The position numbers and the translations under genes were made by a program. The notes under the pieces are model-generated. The model saw only the letters and a program-made list of their open reading frames with translations. It ran no database searches and had not been told where the DNA came from. This document shows positions 16,843 through 25,038 of a stretch of 64,000 bases of DNA, piece by piece. Source of the DNA: Enterococcus phoeniculicola ATCC BAA-412 (GTDB lineage: Bacteria; Bacillota; Bacilli; Lactobacillales; Enterococcaceae); contig NZ_ASWE01000003.1 of the NCBI RefSeq assembly GCF_000407505.1, forward strand, positions 434,001-498,000, written 5' to 3'. The stretch's first letter is position 1, and every line of letters starts with the position of its first letter.

Positions 16843-17889
16843 TTAACCTAAAAATTCAAATACATCTTTCCGATGATAAAGTTTCAGAACTTTTTCAAAA
16901 AGAAATTGAGCTGCGAGTGCGCAGATGACGGGAATCACCAACCAGCATAAGAGAACCAGTCCGCCATTTAATCCCTGCTCTAAGGAAGCGAGCGGGCCTA
17001 CGATTCCTACTAAGCCAAATCCAGCAGAAGCGGGTGTTCCTGAAATAGAGAATAAAGCGACAGGAATTGCTGAAAGAATCGCTGTAAAGAAACAAGGAAC
17101 TAAGATGATTGGTTTTCTAAACAAATTAGGCATCATCATTTTCATCGCGCCTAGAGCAATGGCAAAAGTTACGCCCGGTTTATTTGTTTTAATAGAATTC
17201 ACAACAAGGACAACGGTCGTTGCTGCAACACCCATCGCCGCTGCACCTGCGGAAATTCCATTTAATTGAATCGCCATTCCGATAGCAACGGTTGAAATAG
17301 GTGAGATAATTAGAAGGGCAAACGAACAGCTGATAAGGATACTCATTATTATTGGCTGAAGTGTGGTAAAAGTATTAATCCCATCACCAATCGCTGCCGT
17401 AAGCTTCGCAATATAAGGATATAAATAAAACCCGATTGTTCCTGCCCCAATTCCAACAAGCATAGGGGTTAAGACGATAGCAACAGAACCAAATCGATCA
17501 CCAATGAGTTGAATCAATAAAACTGCAATCGCAGAAGTAATCATGGTATTGATGATATCACCTGTTCCAGTGCCTATATAGGCGCCTGTTTCTCCTACTG
17601 CTGGGTTAAACTTCACTGCTCCTGAGCCAACAAATGCAGCACCGCCGACAACCATCATAGGCATAGGTTTAAAATCAAACTGATGAGCAATAAGCGTACC
17701 AATAATTAAAGGAGTTGCTAATTGAAAAATAATGGCAGATTGTCCAATCGTTACAGCAAGTGAATTATCACCGAATAATTTTAAAATAGCAGCTAACACT
17801 GCATTTGGAATGAGACCGACGATAATTCCTGTGGCTGTTCCTGCTAGGACTTTATTCAAAAAAATTTTTGGAGTTGTTTTCATATTCAT
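16843..17889 (-). CDS. PTS EIIC-like membrane protein (EIIC_2 family), no EIIA/EIIB
   Basis: 348 residues, very hydrophobic, about nine to ten spans, with glycine-rich loops (GTGTGDIINTMIT, GTPASAGFGLVGIVGPLASL). This fits the Pfam 'phosphotransferase system EIIC' family (PF13303), whose members stand without the phosphate-relay EIIA and EIIB partners. None is encoded nearby. It may be a permease not linked to phosphorylation, or a sensor-like membrane protein; the substrate is unknown. It forms a single-gene unit convergent with the carbamate kinase operon. A GTAGGTG-like ribosome site precedes the ATG pair MNMK. Confidence 0.75.
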   Translation of the reverse strand: MNMKTTPKIFLNKVLAGTATGIIVGLIPNAVLAAILKLFGDNSLAVTIGQSAIIFQLATPLIIGTLIAHQFDFKPMPMMVVGGAAFVGSGAVKFNPAVGETGAYIGTGTGDIINTMITSAIAVLLIQLIGDRFGSVAIVLTPMLVGIGAGTIGFYLYPYIAKLTAAIGDGINTFTTLQPIIMSILISCSFALLIISPISTVAIGMAIQLNGISAGAAAMGVAATTVVLVVNSIKTNKPGVTFAIALGAMKMMMPNLFRKPIILVPCFFTAILSAIPVALFSISGTPASAGFGLVGIVGPLASLEQGLNGGLVLLCWLVIPVICALAAQFLFEKVLKLYHRKDVFEFLG

Positions 17890-18371
17890 AGTACACCTAC
17901 TTACTTTCTATGTTTTTTATCAGTTTAAATCAGTTTCATTCTATGAGTGAGTTGTTGATGAAAAACAGTTTTCATTTTTTATGTAAAATAGAAAAATGTG
18001 CTCTCAAACACACGTCTTTTTTTATCCTCCTTGAATTCTCATATTTCTGACAATTTCTTACTGATTTATAAAAGTATTGTCAGAATCTAAAAGGTTATTT
18101 TTAATAGTATATGAGAGTATACAGTGTAAATCAAGCATTATTTCAGTAAAAAATAAAAAAATTCCGAATGTTCAGAATAATTATATAACGATTAAAAATA
18201 AAAAAGAAAAGTAGGCCTGGTTATCAGCGGGATGGATAGGTTTATCCTTTTTTCAAAATGATTCAAATAGTTTTCATGAAAATATCGTTTCTATTTGGAT
18301 CATAGAACAAAAAAGGAACCACTATTTTGAGTTCTTTATAGAAAGAAAAAATAAAATAAAAAATCCTTTAT
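17890..18371. other. long AT-rich intergenic region without a gene
   Basis: About 480 bases between the divergent EIIC-like gene and the sugar operon promoter. I find no coding region. It holds the TTCTGACAAT inverted repeat (18045-18085) and a GTATATGAGAGTATAC repeat near 18110-18124, and otherwise low-complexity A/T sequence. Confidence 0.6.
18045..18085. repeat. perfect 10-bp inverted repeat TTCTGACAAT
   Basis: TTCTGACAAT at 18045-18054 is matched by ATTGTCAGAA at 18076-18085 with 21 bases between. No T-run follows. It lies upstream of the EIIC-like gene and may be an operator. A similar but imperfect pair is at 1939-1971. Confidence 0.4.
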
Positions 18372-18385
18372 TGAAAGCGTTGACA
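18372..18385 (+). promoter_or_regulatory. cre-like CcpA box in the disaccharide operon promoter
   Basis: TGAAAGCGTTGACA matches the cre consensus at 13 of 14 positions. Its last six bases, TTGACA, are also the -35, so CcpA binding would block RNA polymerase. Confidence 0.65.
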
Positions 18386-18408
18386 AATTTAAAGTTTAAC
18401 GTTAAACT
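18380..18408 (+). promoter_or_regulatory. promoter of the disaccharide operon
   Basis: Consensus -35 TTGACA at 18380-18385, 17-base spacer, -10 TAAACT at 18403-18408. The -10 lies inside operator O1. Confidence 0.75.
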
Positions 18409-18409
18409 T
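18392..18409. promoter_or_regulatory. LacI-family operator O1
   Basis: A perfect 18-base palindrome, AAGTTTAACGTTAAACTT, with the central CG typical of LacI/GalR operators. It covers the spacer end and the -10, so a bound repressor would block transcription. The likely repressor is encoded within the same operon at 21706-22719. Confidence 0.8.
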
Positions 18410-18417
18410 ATTTTTGT

Positions 18418-18433
18418 AGTTTAACGTTAAACC
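18418..18433. promoter_or_regulatory. LacI-family operator O2
   Basis: AGTTTAACGTTAAACC shares the perfect 14-base core GTTTAACGTTAAAC with O1. The two centres are 25 bases apart. It lies in the 5' leader just before the ribosome site. Confidence 0.75.
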
Positions 18434-18457
18434 TAAAACTAAGGAGGAACTAAAATT

Positions 18458-19843
18458 ATGAAGAAACGAAAAATTTTTACGACCATGATGACCTTATTGA
18501 TGGTAGCGACACTGGCAGCTTGTGGAAGTTCAAAAAGCTCGGGAAATGCAAGTGGAACAACAGATTCAAACGAAGATAAAGGAATGGAAGTTCTAGGGGA
18601 GAACGTAGTATTTGATCCCAATAAATTAATAAATGATGGAAAACCAATTGATATTGAATACTGGACATGGAATGAGGGAGATCCAGCCATTACTATGGCC
18701 AAAGAATATGAAAAAATTTATCCAAATGTAAAAATTAAAGTGGTGAATCATCCTTGGGAAGATTATTGGACAAAGCTTCCTTTAGCCTTAAAAGGAAAGA
18801 ATGGTCCAGCTGTATTTAATATTCACAACTCTCAAAACGATATATTGATGCCCTACTTAGCTCCTTATGATATTGAAACTGAGAAGTTAACAGCGGACTT
18901 TACTTCAGTAGAGCCTCATATTACAGATGGAAATGTCTATTATATCGATAGTATGATTAATACAGGGAACATTTATTATAATAAGACACTTTGGAAAGAA
19001 GCTGGGTTGACTGATGCTGATATTCCTAAAACTTGGACTCAGTTTGAAGAAGTAGCAAAAAAATTAACTAAAAAAGATGGCGAAAAAATTACACAGGCAG
19101 GTTTTAACTGGAATGGAGAAACTTACAGTGCCTTGTATCAAGGCTTGAATTATCAAAAAGGAGAACTGCTATTTAAAGATGGTGGAAAAACAGTAAATTA
19201 TGATAATTCAGTGACTAAAGAGAATCTGCAATTTCTAATTGATTTATATGAAAAAGCAGGTGTCGGATCAAAAGATTTTGGTGCGGAATCTTCTCAAAGC
19301 TTTGGAAATGGACAAAGTGCGATGGTTTACAAATGGGGCTGGTATTTGAACGAACTAAACACCAATTATCCAGATATTGATTACGGAGTCTTTGCTACGC
19401 CCACACCGACGGAAGATGTGCCTTTAGCTTATGACCGTTTTAATGGTGAGAGCACTCCAGGAATTAACAAAAATCAGACAAAAGAACAACAAGCCGTCGC
19501 TCAGGATTTCCTAACTTATTGTTTAGCGAATGATGAGTATTCAAAAACAGGTGCGCTAGCGTTAGCTTCATTCCCTACGAAAAAATCATTAGCTGAAGAT
19601 GCGGATATTTTAGCAAATCCAGTGTTGAGTGCAATTGCACCACGGGTTGATCGCTTAATTTGGCCAGGACCATTCCCTGCAACTGTTGAATCTACTGCTA
19701 CAGAAACGATGGAAGATGTCTTGTTTAACGGAAAAGAATTGAGCGCTTCAGTAAAATCAGCACAAGAAAAAATGGAAAAAGATATGAAGGATACAGAATT
19801 TACTTCATTGGAAGATAGTTACGCGTTTATTAATGAGAAATAA
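18458..19843 (+). CDS. sugar ABC transporter substrate-binding lipoprotein
   Basis: 461 residues. The signal peptide ends in a lipobox LAAC with Cys22 as the lipid anchor, followed by a Ser/Gly linker. The rest is a family-1 extracellular solute-binding protein (MalE/MsmE type): IEYWTWNEGDPAITMAKEYEKIYPNVKIKVVNHPWEDYW near the start, and GQSAMVYKWGWYLNE and FNGESTPGINKNQTKEQQAVAQDFLTYC later. It binds an alpha-glucoside outside the cell and delivers it to the two permeases encoded next. AAGGAGGAAC supports the ATG. It is separated from the permease genes by a strong hairpin, which may let it be made in excess. Two downstream GH65 phosphorylases suggest a disaccharide such as nigerose or kojibiose. 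Confidence 0.9.
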   Translation: MKKRKIFTTMMTLLMVATLAACGSSKSSGNASGTTDSNEDKGMEVLGENVVFDPNKLINDGKPIDIEYWTWNEGDPAITMAKEYEKIYPNVKIKVVNHPWEDYWTKLPLALKGKNGPAVFNIHNSQNDILMPYLAPYDIETEKLTADFTSVEPHITDGNVYYIDSMINTGNIYYNKTLWKEAGLTDADIPKTWTQFEEVAKKLTKKDGEKITQAGFNWNGETYSALYQGLNYQKGELLFKDGGKTVNYDNSVTKENLQFLIDLYEKAGVGSKDFGAESSQSFGNGQSAMVYKWGWYLNELNTNYPDIDYGVFATPTPTEDVPLAYDRFNGESTPGINKNQTKEQQAVAQDFLTYCLANDEYSKTGALALASFPTKKSLAEDADILANPVLSAIAPRVDRLIWPGPFPATVESTATETMEDVLFNGKELSASVKSAQEKMEKDMKDTEFTSLEDSYAFINEK

Positions 19844-19876
19844 ATAGAGTAATGTAATTCAATTTTTTATCAAATG

Positions 19877-19917
19877 TGCTGGAATAAATAAGGGTGAATA
19901 GATTATTTATTCCAGCA
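19877..19917 (+). promoter_or_regulatory. intercistronic hairpin with 15-bp perfect arms
   Basis: TGCTGGAATAAATAA at 19877-19891 is exactly complementary to TTATTTATTCCAGCA at 19903-19917, with an 11-base loop. No T-run follows, so it is probably an mRNA stabilising or processing element that raises the lipoprotein level relative to the permeases, rather than a full terminator. Confidence 0.7.
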
Positions 19918-19941
19918 ACTACTCTAAAGGAGGAGCATGTA

Positions 19942-20820
19942 GTGGAAAAGATAAAAAAGTCGTCTTCATTTTTTAATTTAAAAACAGTTGCCGTAACACT
20001 GTTAGTCATCTATTTTGCCATTTTTCTTGTATACCCCATTTATAAGGCGTTTGCTGGAAGTCTTCATAACTGGAATCCACTGATTGATAAATATGATTAT
20101 GTAGGATTTGAAAACTTTAAGGATGTTTTAACAAGTGGATTATTTTGGGATTCAATGAAAAATACGTTTGTCTTTGCCTTTTTCTCAGTCTTGTTTCGAA
20201 TTGTCATTGGACTAGGGCTTGCGTTATTGTTAATGTCGAAGCTTACTAAAATGAAGACGGTATTTCAAGGATTGTTCTACTTGCCAACAATTACCCCGCT
20301 TGTAGCTGTATCATTTGTTTGGATGTGGATGTTTGATCCACAGTTTGGCTTGATTAATAAAGTGTTTCATTTAGATATTAACTGGTTGAAAGATACTCAT
20401 TGGGCGTTACCTGCCATTATCATTATGACCATTTGGAAAGATTTTGGTTATGCAACTGTTCTATTTTTAGGCGGATTAATGGGCTTGCCTGAAGATGTTT
20501 TTGAAGCAGCAAGAATTGATGGCGCAAGTAGCTGGCAAACCTTTTGGCGGGTAACGGTACCTTTATTAAAACCTACTACACTGTTTGTGATGATTACATC
20601 ATTAATTACTTATCTTCAGGCTTATATCCAAATTTTGATTATGACGGATGGAGGTCCAGGAACGTCCACGTATGTTATTTCTTATTTGATTTTTGATGAG
20701 GCATTTGTTAAATACAATTTTGGGACAGCGTCAGCTATGGCGATTATTTTATTTGTGATTATCGGTATTCTAACTGTCATCATGTTTAAAGTAACAGCAG
20801 AAAGGAAGGAACTCTCATGA
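19942..20820 (+). CDS. sugar ABC transporter permease, MalF type
   Basis: 292 residues from the GTG at 19942, placed seven bases after AAGGAGGA; an in-frame start 48 bases earlier would lie inside the hairpin and is rejected. Six membrane spans. The EAA loop that contacts the ATPase is clear: EAARIDGASSWQTFWRVTVPLLKP, near residues 195-218. It forms a channel with the MalG-type protein encoded next. No ATPase gene lies in the operon, so a shared MsmK/MalK-type ATPase elsewhere must power it. The gene ends in an ATGA overlap with the next one. Confidence 0.9.
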   Translation: MEKIKKSSSFFNLKTVAVTLLVIYFAIFLVYPIYKAFAGSLHNWNPLIDKYDYVGFENFKDVLTSGLFWDSMKNTFVFAFFSVLFRIVIGLGLALLLMSKLTKMKTVFQGLFYLPTITPLVAVSFVWMWMFDPQFGLINKVFHLDINWLKDTHWALPAIIIMTIWKDFGYATVLFLGGLMGLPEDVFEAARIDGASSWQTFWRVTVPLLKPTTLFVMITSLITYLQAYIQILIMTDGGPGTSTYVISYLIFDEAFVKYNFGTASAMAIILFVIIGILTVIMFKVTAERKELS

Positions 20821-21638
20821 ATCTGAAAAAAACAAGAGCAACGCTATTAAATGTTGTTTTACTTATTCTTGCGGTGATTACGATTATTCCGTTTATCTGG
20901 ATGTTCTTGTCTTCTTTTGCACCAAATAGTGACATTGTAAAAATAGGCGGATCCTTATTTCCTATTCCTTCGACTGTTTCAAATTATACTGGGGTTCAAG
21001 AAAAATTTGATTTTATGCGGATGTTTTTAAATAGCTTGTTTATCGCCATTACAACGACTGTAATTATCATCTATACTAGCGCATTAATGGGCTTTGTATT
21101 TGCAAAATTCCGATTTAAGGGAAAGAATCTTCTCTTTGGCGTTGTACTAAGCACAATGATGCTTCCTTGGGCGGTTACGATTATTCCCAAGTATGAGATG
21201 ATGGTTGATTTTGGTTGGTTAGATACGTATAAATCTTTGATTATTCCATCTATGGTAAGTGGATTTGGCATCTTCATGTTTCGTCAGGCAATTTCTCAGA
21301 TTTCTGATGAAATGATAGAAGCTGCACGTGTTGATGGAGCCTCAGATTTTTACATTTTCCATCGAATTATTTTACCAATGTCACAAAATACAATTGCCAG
21401 TTTAGCAATTTTTCAATTTTTATGGAGCTGGGAAGACTTTTTATGGCCGTACCTCATGATTAATGATGAAAGCAAACAGCTTTTGTCCGTCGGGCTACGT
21501 CTATTTAATGGACAATATGGAACGGATTATGGGGGACTATTTGCTGCAACCTCTATTTCAATTATCCCAGTAATTATCATCTACATTATTTTCCAAAAGC
21601 GTTTTATAGCTGGCGTTGCAAGTGGGTCTATCAAATAA
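20817..21638 (+). CDS. sugar ABC transporter permease, MalG type
   Basis: 273 residues, six spans, with the EAA motif EAARVDGASDFYIFHRIILPMSQN near residues 165-188. The N-terminus (LLNVVLLILAVITIIPFIWMFLSSF) and the end (FQKRFIAGVASGSIK) are typical of MalG/MsmG proteins. It is translationally coupled to the MalF-type gene through an ATGA overlap, and AAAGGAAG lies just upstream. The ATPase must come from elsewhere in the genome. Confidence 0.9.
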   Translation: MNLKKTRATLLNVVLLILAVITIIPFIWMFLSSFAPNSDIVKIGGSLFPIPSTVSNYTGVQEKFDFMRMFLNSLFIAITTTVIIIYTSALMGFVFAKFRFKGKNLLFGVVLSTMMLPWAVTIIPKYEMMVDFGWLDTYKSLIIPSMVSGFGIFMFRQAISQISDEMIEAARVDGASDFYIFHRIILPMSQNTIASLAIFQFLWSWEDFLWPYLMINDESKQLLSVGLRLFNGQYGTDYGGLFAATSISIIPVIIIYIIFQKRFIAGVASGSIK

Positions 21639-21705
21639 TTGATAGAAATTGGCTCTAACTGAGGTATAATAAGCTTAAACTTTACTGATTGAAAGGACGA
21701 TGAGC

Positions 21706-22719
21706 ATGAGAGTAACAATAAAAAAAATTGCAGAAGAAGCAGGAGTGAGCGTTACCACAGTTTCTAACGTAATCAATAACAAAGCCCATCGTGTATCGAA
21801 GGATAAAAAAGAGCTTATTCAATCAATCATAAAAAAATATAACTATTCACCAAATATGAATGCAAGAGCCTTAGTTAAGTCTTCTTCTCGATTAATAGGG
21901 CTACTCTATTTTTCGGAAAAACCAAAACTTGATTTTTCAGACCCTTTTGTTACAGAGGTACTTGAAGGAATTGAGCGAGTGGCAAAAGAGCGCGGATTTT
22001 TTATTCTTGTTCATAGTGTCAGCTCATTTGAAGACATTGAGGAAGTACAAAAGAATTGGAAGTTTGAGGGATTTATTGCTGTTGGATTTAGTCAGCAGCT
22101 ATTCAAAGAAGCAAATGAAATTGTTCAAGGGCCAATTGTCTTTTTAGATACGCACTTAGAGGCAACTCTTAACAAAACAATAAAAAACTATCCGAATCGC
22201 TATTTTATTAATACAAATGATTTTCAAGCAGCTTATGATGCGACAAGCTATTTGCTTAATCGCGGACTGACATCGATTGCATTTCTTTCCTATGCCTTTG
22301 ATGAAAATCAAACAAGCGTAATTCAACAGCGATATCTAGGGTATAAAGCTGCACTTGCACAGAATAATCAAGGAATCAATGAACAGCTTGTCTTTACCGA
22401 TGAGGAGCAAGTAGATATGCTGAAAAAAATTGATAATTATCAAGGAGTTCTTGTAACGGCAGACTATCTTGCATTGAAATTCATTCATTTTTTAAAACAA
22501 CATGGGGCGTATGATAAACAAGCCTTATCGATTATTGGATTTGATGATATTGCGTATTCAGAATTAAATGATCCACCTCTATCTACTGTTCGTCTAGATC
22601 AAATTAGCAAGGGCGAAAAGGCGATGCAAATGATTGTGGACATCTCTGAAAAACAAGAAATTGTAAAGCAAGTGACTCTGCTAGAAGGAGAACTTATTTT
22701 ACGAAAAACGACGAACTAA
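21706..22719 (+). CDS. LacI/GalR-family repressor of the disaccharide operon
   Basis: 337 residues from the ATG at 21706. An ATG two codons earlier (21700) sits only two bases from AAAGGA, so the second is better spaced. The N-terminal DNA-binding domain (TIKKIAEEAGVSVTTVSNVIN, hinge NYSPNMNARALV) is followed by a periplasmic-binding-type effector domain to the end. It probably binds the GTTTAACGTTAAAC palindromes at 18392, 18418 and 23454 and responds to the imported sugar or a phosphate derivative. A TATAAT at 21665-21670 suggests its own promoter, and a half-operator (TTAAACTT) just downstream hints at self-control. Confidence 0.92.
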   Translation: MRVTIKKIAEEAGVSVTTVSNVINNKAHRVSKDKKELIQSIIKKYNYSPNMNARALVKSSSRLIGLLYFSEKPKLDFSDPFVTEVLEGIERVAKERGFFILVHSVSSFEDIEEVQKNWKFEGFIAVGFSQQLFKEANEIVQGPIVFLDTHLEATLNKTIKNYPNRYFINTNDFQAAYDATSYLLNRGLTSIAFLSYAFDENQTSVIQQRYLGYKAALAQNNQGINEQLVFTDEEQVDMLKKIDNYQGVLVTADYLALKFIHFLKQHGAYDKQALSIIGFDDIAYSELNDPPLSTVRLDQISKGEKAMQMIVDISEKQEIVKQVTLLEGELILRKTTN

Positions 22720-22736
22720 AGAAAGGTTGTTTAGTG

Positions 22737-25022
22737 ATGGCGAAAATTGCTGATATCTATTATAAATTAGATCCTTGGGTGATTACAGAGCAAGGATTTG
22801 ATAAAAAACGCAATGAAGTTTCGGAGTCTATCTTCTCCTTAGGAAACGAGTATTCCGGAATTAGGGGCTATTTTGAAGAAGGTTTTGGCGGAGATACTTT
22901 ATTGGGAAGTTATTTTAATGGGATTTATGAAAACAGTCCACAAGAAAATCGCGTGCAATACAAAGGAATCGTGGCTCGCAGCCACTTTATGGTGAATGCA
23001 GTCGATTGGCTGTACACGCGTATCACTTTGGATGGAGAAACGTTAGATTTAGCGCAGGCGAATGTGTCTGATTTTGTCCGAACATTAGATATGCGTACAG
23101 GTGTTTTATCACGAAGTTTTGTATGGCAAACTAAGAACAAGAAAAAAGTAAGACTTCATTTTGAGCGATTTTTAGATATGACGCATGCTCAATTTGGTTT
23201 TCAAAAAATTCAAGCAGAAGCTCTCAATTTTACAGGAGAGGTTACCTTTGAATTAGGTGCAGATTTTAATACAATCCATCAATCACAGGAACAGAATTTT
23301 TGGCAAGAAGTTTATAAACAAACGAATACGCTAACTAGTGCAATTATTGGCAAGACGATTACAACGAATCAAAAAATTTATTCAGGCTTTAAACTGAAAG
23401 CAAACCAATCCCTAGAAACAGTTTCTGTTGAGAGGGATAAATTTATCGGTCATAAGTTTAACGTTAAACTTGAAGAGCGTCGCTTGTTTGAGGTGATTCG
23501 TTTTTCAACTAATGTAGCAAAGAAAAAAGACATTGATACGGAGGAATTGTTAGAAATCGGTGAAACATTGCTGACTGAGCAGATAGAGACCTATGAAGAA
23601 GCAAAGATGAGACAAGCTGCTTATTGGGCAGATATATGGCAGAATTTGGACATTATTATTGAAGGGGATGAACTTAATCAACAAGGGATTCGCTTCTGTA
23701 TTTTTCAATTGCAACAAACTTATCATGGACAAAATCCATCTAATAATATTGGGGCAAAAGGATTGACCGGTGAATCATACGGGGGGCATGCATTTTGGGA
23801 TACGGAGACGTGCTGTTTGCCTTTTTATCTATTAAATAATATTGACGCTGCCAAAAATTTACTGGAATTTCGATATCAAACTCTTCCTGAAGCGCGTAAT
23901 CGAGCGAAAGAACTTGATTGTAAAGGAGCTTGTTACCCAATTGCAACTTTAAATGGAAACGAGGCGAGTGATTTATGGCAGCATGCAAGTCTTCAATTCC
24001 AGCCTAGTACAGGAGTTGCTTACGGTATTTGGCACTATATGCAAGTGTCTGAGGATCAGGATTTTTTAATGAGTCACGGGATTGAAATGCTGATTGAAAT
24101 TAGTCGATTTCTACGAACAAGAGGAGATTGGTCTCCAACGGGTGAGTTTGGGTTCTTTGGTGTGATGGGACCAGATGAGTTTCAGATGATGGTGAATCAC
24201 AATGCGTATACAAATTATATGGCGAAAAAAACGTTTGAGTACACACTGGAAAGTCTAGAAAAAATAAATGATCAGTTCCCAGAAAGATTCACTGAGCTGG
24301 TTACTGAATTTGCTCTTACAAAAGAAGAACAAATGGATTGGGCTAAATGTGCGGAACAGATGTTGATTTTAGAAACAAAAGACGGCCTCATTGAACAACA
24401 CGATGGCTTCTTTAAACTGCCTCATGTAGATATCAAAAAGATTCCAGTAGAGGAATTTCCTTTGTATCATCATTGGTCTTATGATCGGATTTATCGAAAT
24501 GACATGATTAAGCAACCAGATGTATTAATGTTCCAGTTTTTATATAATCAGGATTTTAGCCATGAATCAAAGCGAATCAACTATGAATTTTATGAACCAA
24601 AAACAATCCATGAATCCTCTCTTTCTCCCTCAATTCACTCAATTCTTGCAGCCGAACTAGGAAGAGAACGAGAAGCGTATGAGTTTTTTGGATTTGCGAC
24701 TCGAATGGACTTGGATAATTATAACAGAAATACAAGAGAGGGTTTACACACCACTTCGATTGCTGCTGCGTGGATGAATATTGTTTATGGATTTGGCGGG
24801 ATTCGAACAGATGGAAAAGAGTTGGTAGTGGCACCGATGATTCCTAAGCAGTGGACAAGCTATTCGTTTAAGCTGACGTATCATCAGACACTGATTTCCA
24901 TTCATGTGGAGCAAGACACCGTAACTCTTACTAAAGTTAAGGGAGAACCAATCACACTGAAACTTTACGGAGAGTTCATAGAGATTGCTTCAGAGCCAGT
25001 CATCAAAACGATTCATTTGTAA
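22737..25022 (+). CDS. GH65 family disaccharide phosphorylase (first of two)
   Basis: About 761 residues; a GTG one codon earlier is equally possible. The N-terminal beta-sandwich begins with a GNEYSGIRGYFEEGFGGDTLLGSYFNGIYE block, and the catalytic (alpha/alpha)6 barrel includes KGLTGESYGGHAFWDTE and GVMGPDEFQMMVNHNAYTNY, with the general acid Glu near residue 481. Later blocks HHWSYDRIYRNDMIKQPDVLM and YEPKTIHESSLSPSIHSI are the phosphate-binding part of GH65 phosphorylases. The enzyme splits an alpha-glucoside with phosphate to beta-glucose 1-phosphate and a sugar. It differs clearly from the second GH65 gene, so the two probably use different linkages; I cannot name the disaccharide. An exact operator copy lies in its coding region at 23454-23471. 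Confidence 0.88.
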   Translation: MAKIADIYYKLDPWVITEQGFDKKRNEVSESIFSLGNEYSGIRGYFEEGFGGDTLLGSYFNGIYENSPQENRVQYKGIVARSHFMVNAVDWLYTRITLDGETLDLAQANVSDFVRTLDMRTGVLSRSFVWQTKNKKKVRLHFERFLDMTHAQFGFQKIQAEALNFTGEVTFELGADFNTIHQSQEQNFWQEVYKQTNTLTSAIIGKTITTNQKIYSGFKLKANQSLETVSVERDKFIGHKFNVKLEERRLFEVIRFSTNVAKKKDIDTEELLEIGETLLTEQIETYEEAKMRQAAYWADIWQNLDIIIEGDELNQQGIRFCIFQLQQTYHGQNPSNNIGAKGLTGESYGGHAFWDTETCCLPFYLLNNIDAAKNLLEFRYQTLPEARNRAKELDCKGACYPIATLNGNEASDLWQHASLQFQPSTGVAYGIWHYMQVSEDQDFLMSHGIEMLIEISRFLRTRGDWSPTGEFGFFGVMGPDEFQMMVNHNAYTNYMAKKTFEYTLESLEKINDQFPERFTELVTEFALTKEEQMDWAKCAEQMLILETKDGLIEQHDGFFKLPHVDIKKIPVEEFPLYHHWSYDRIYRNDMIKQPDVLMFQFLYNQDFSHESKRINYEFYEPKTIHESSLSPSIHSILAAELGREREAYEFFGFATRMDLDNYNRNTREGLHTTSIAAAWMNIVYGFGGIRTDGKELVVAPMIPKQWTSYSFKLTYHQTLISIHVEQDTVTLTKVKGEPITLKLYGEFIEIASEPVIKTIHL
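23454..23471. promoter_or_regulatory. intragenic LacI-family operator O3
   Basis: AAGTTTAACGTTAAACTT is identical over all 18 bases to operator O1, about 5.06 kb downstream within the first GH65 gene (around codon 240, encoding KFNVKLE). It resembles the secondary lac operator inside lacZ and could allow DNA looping or road-blocking. Confidence 0.65.
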
Positions 25023-25038
25023 AAGGAGAAGATAGTGA

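Noticed and set aside
16925-17269. 114-codon forward frame opposite the EIIC-like gene
   Set aside because: Pro/Thr/Ala-rich mirror of a glycine-rich membrane gene; no ribosome site or promoter.
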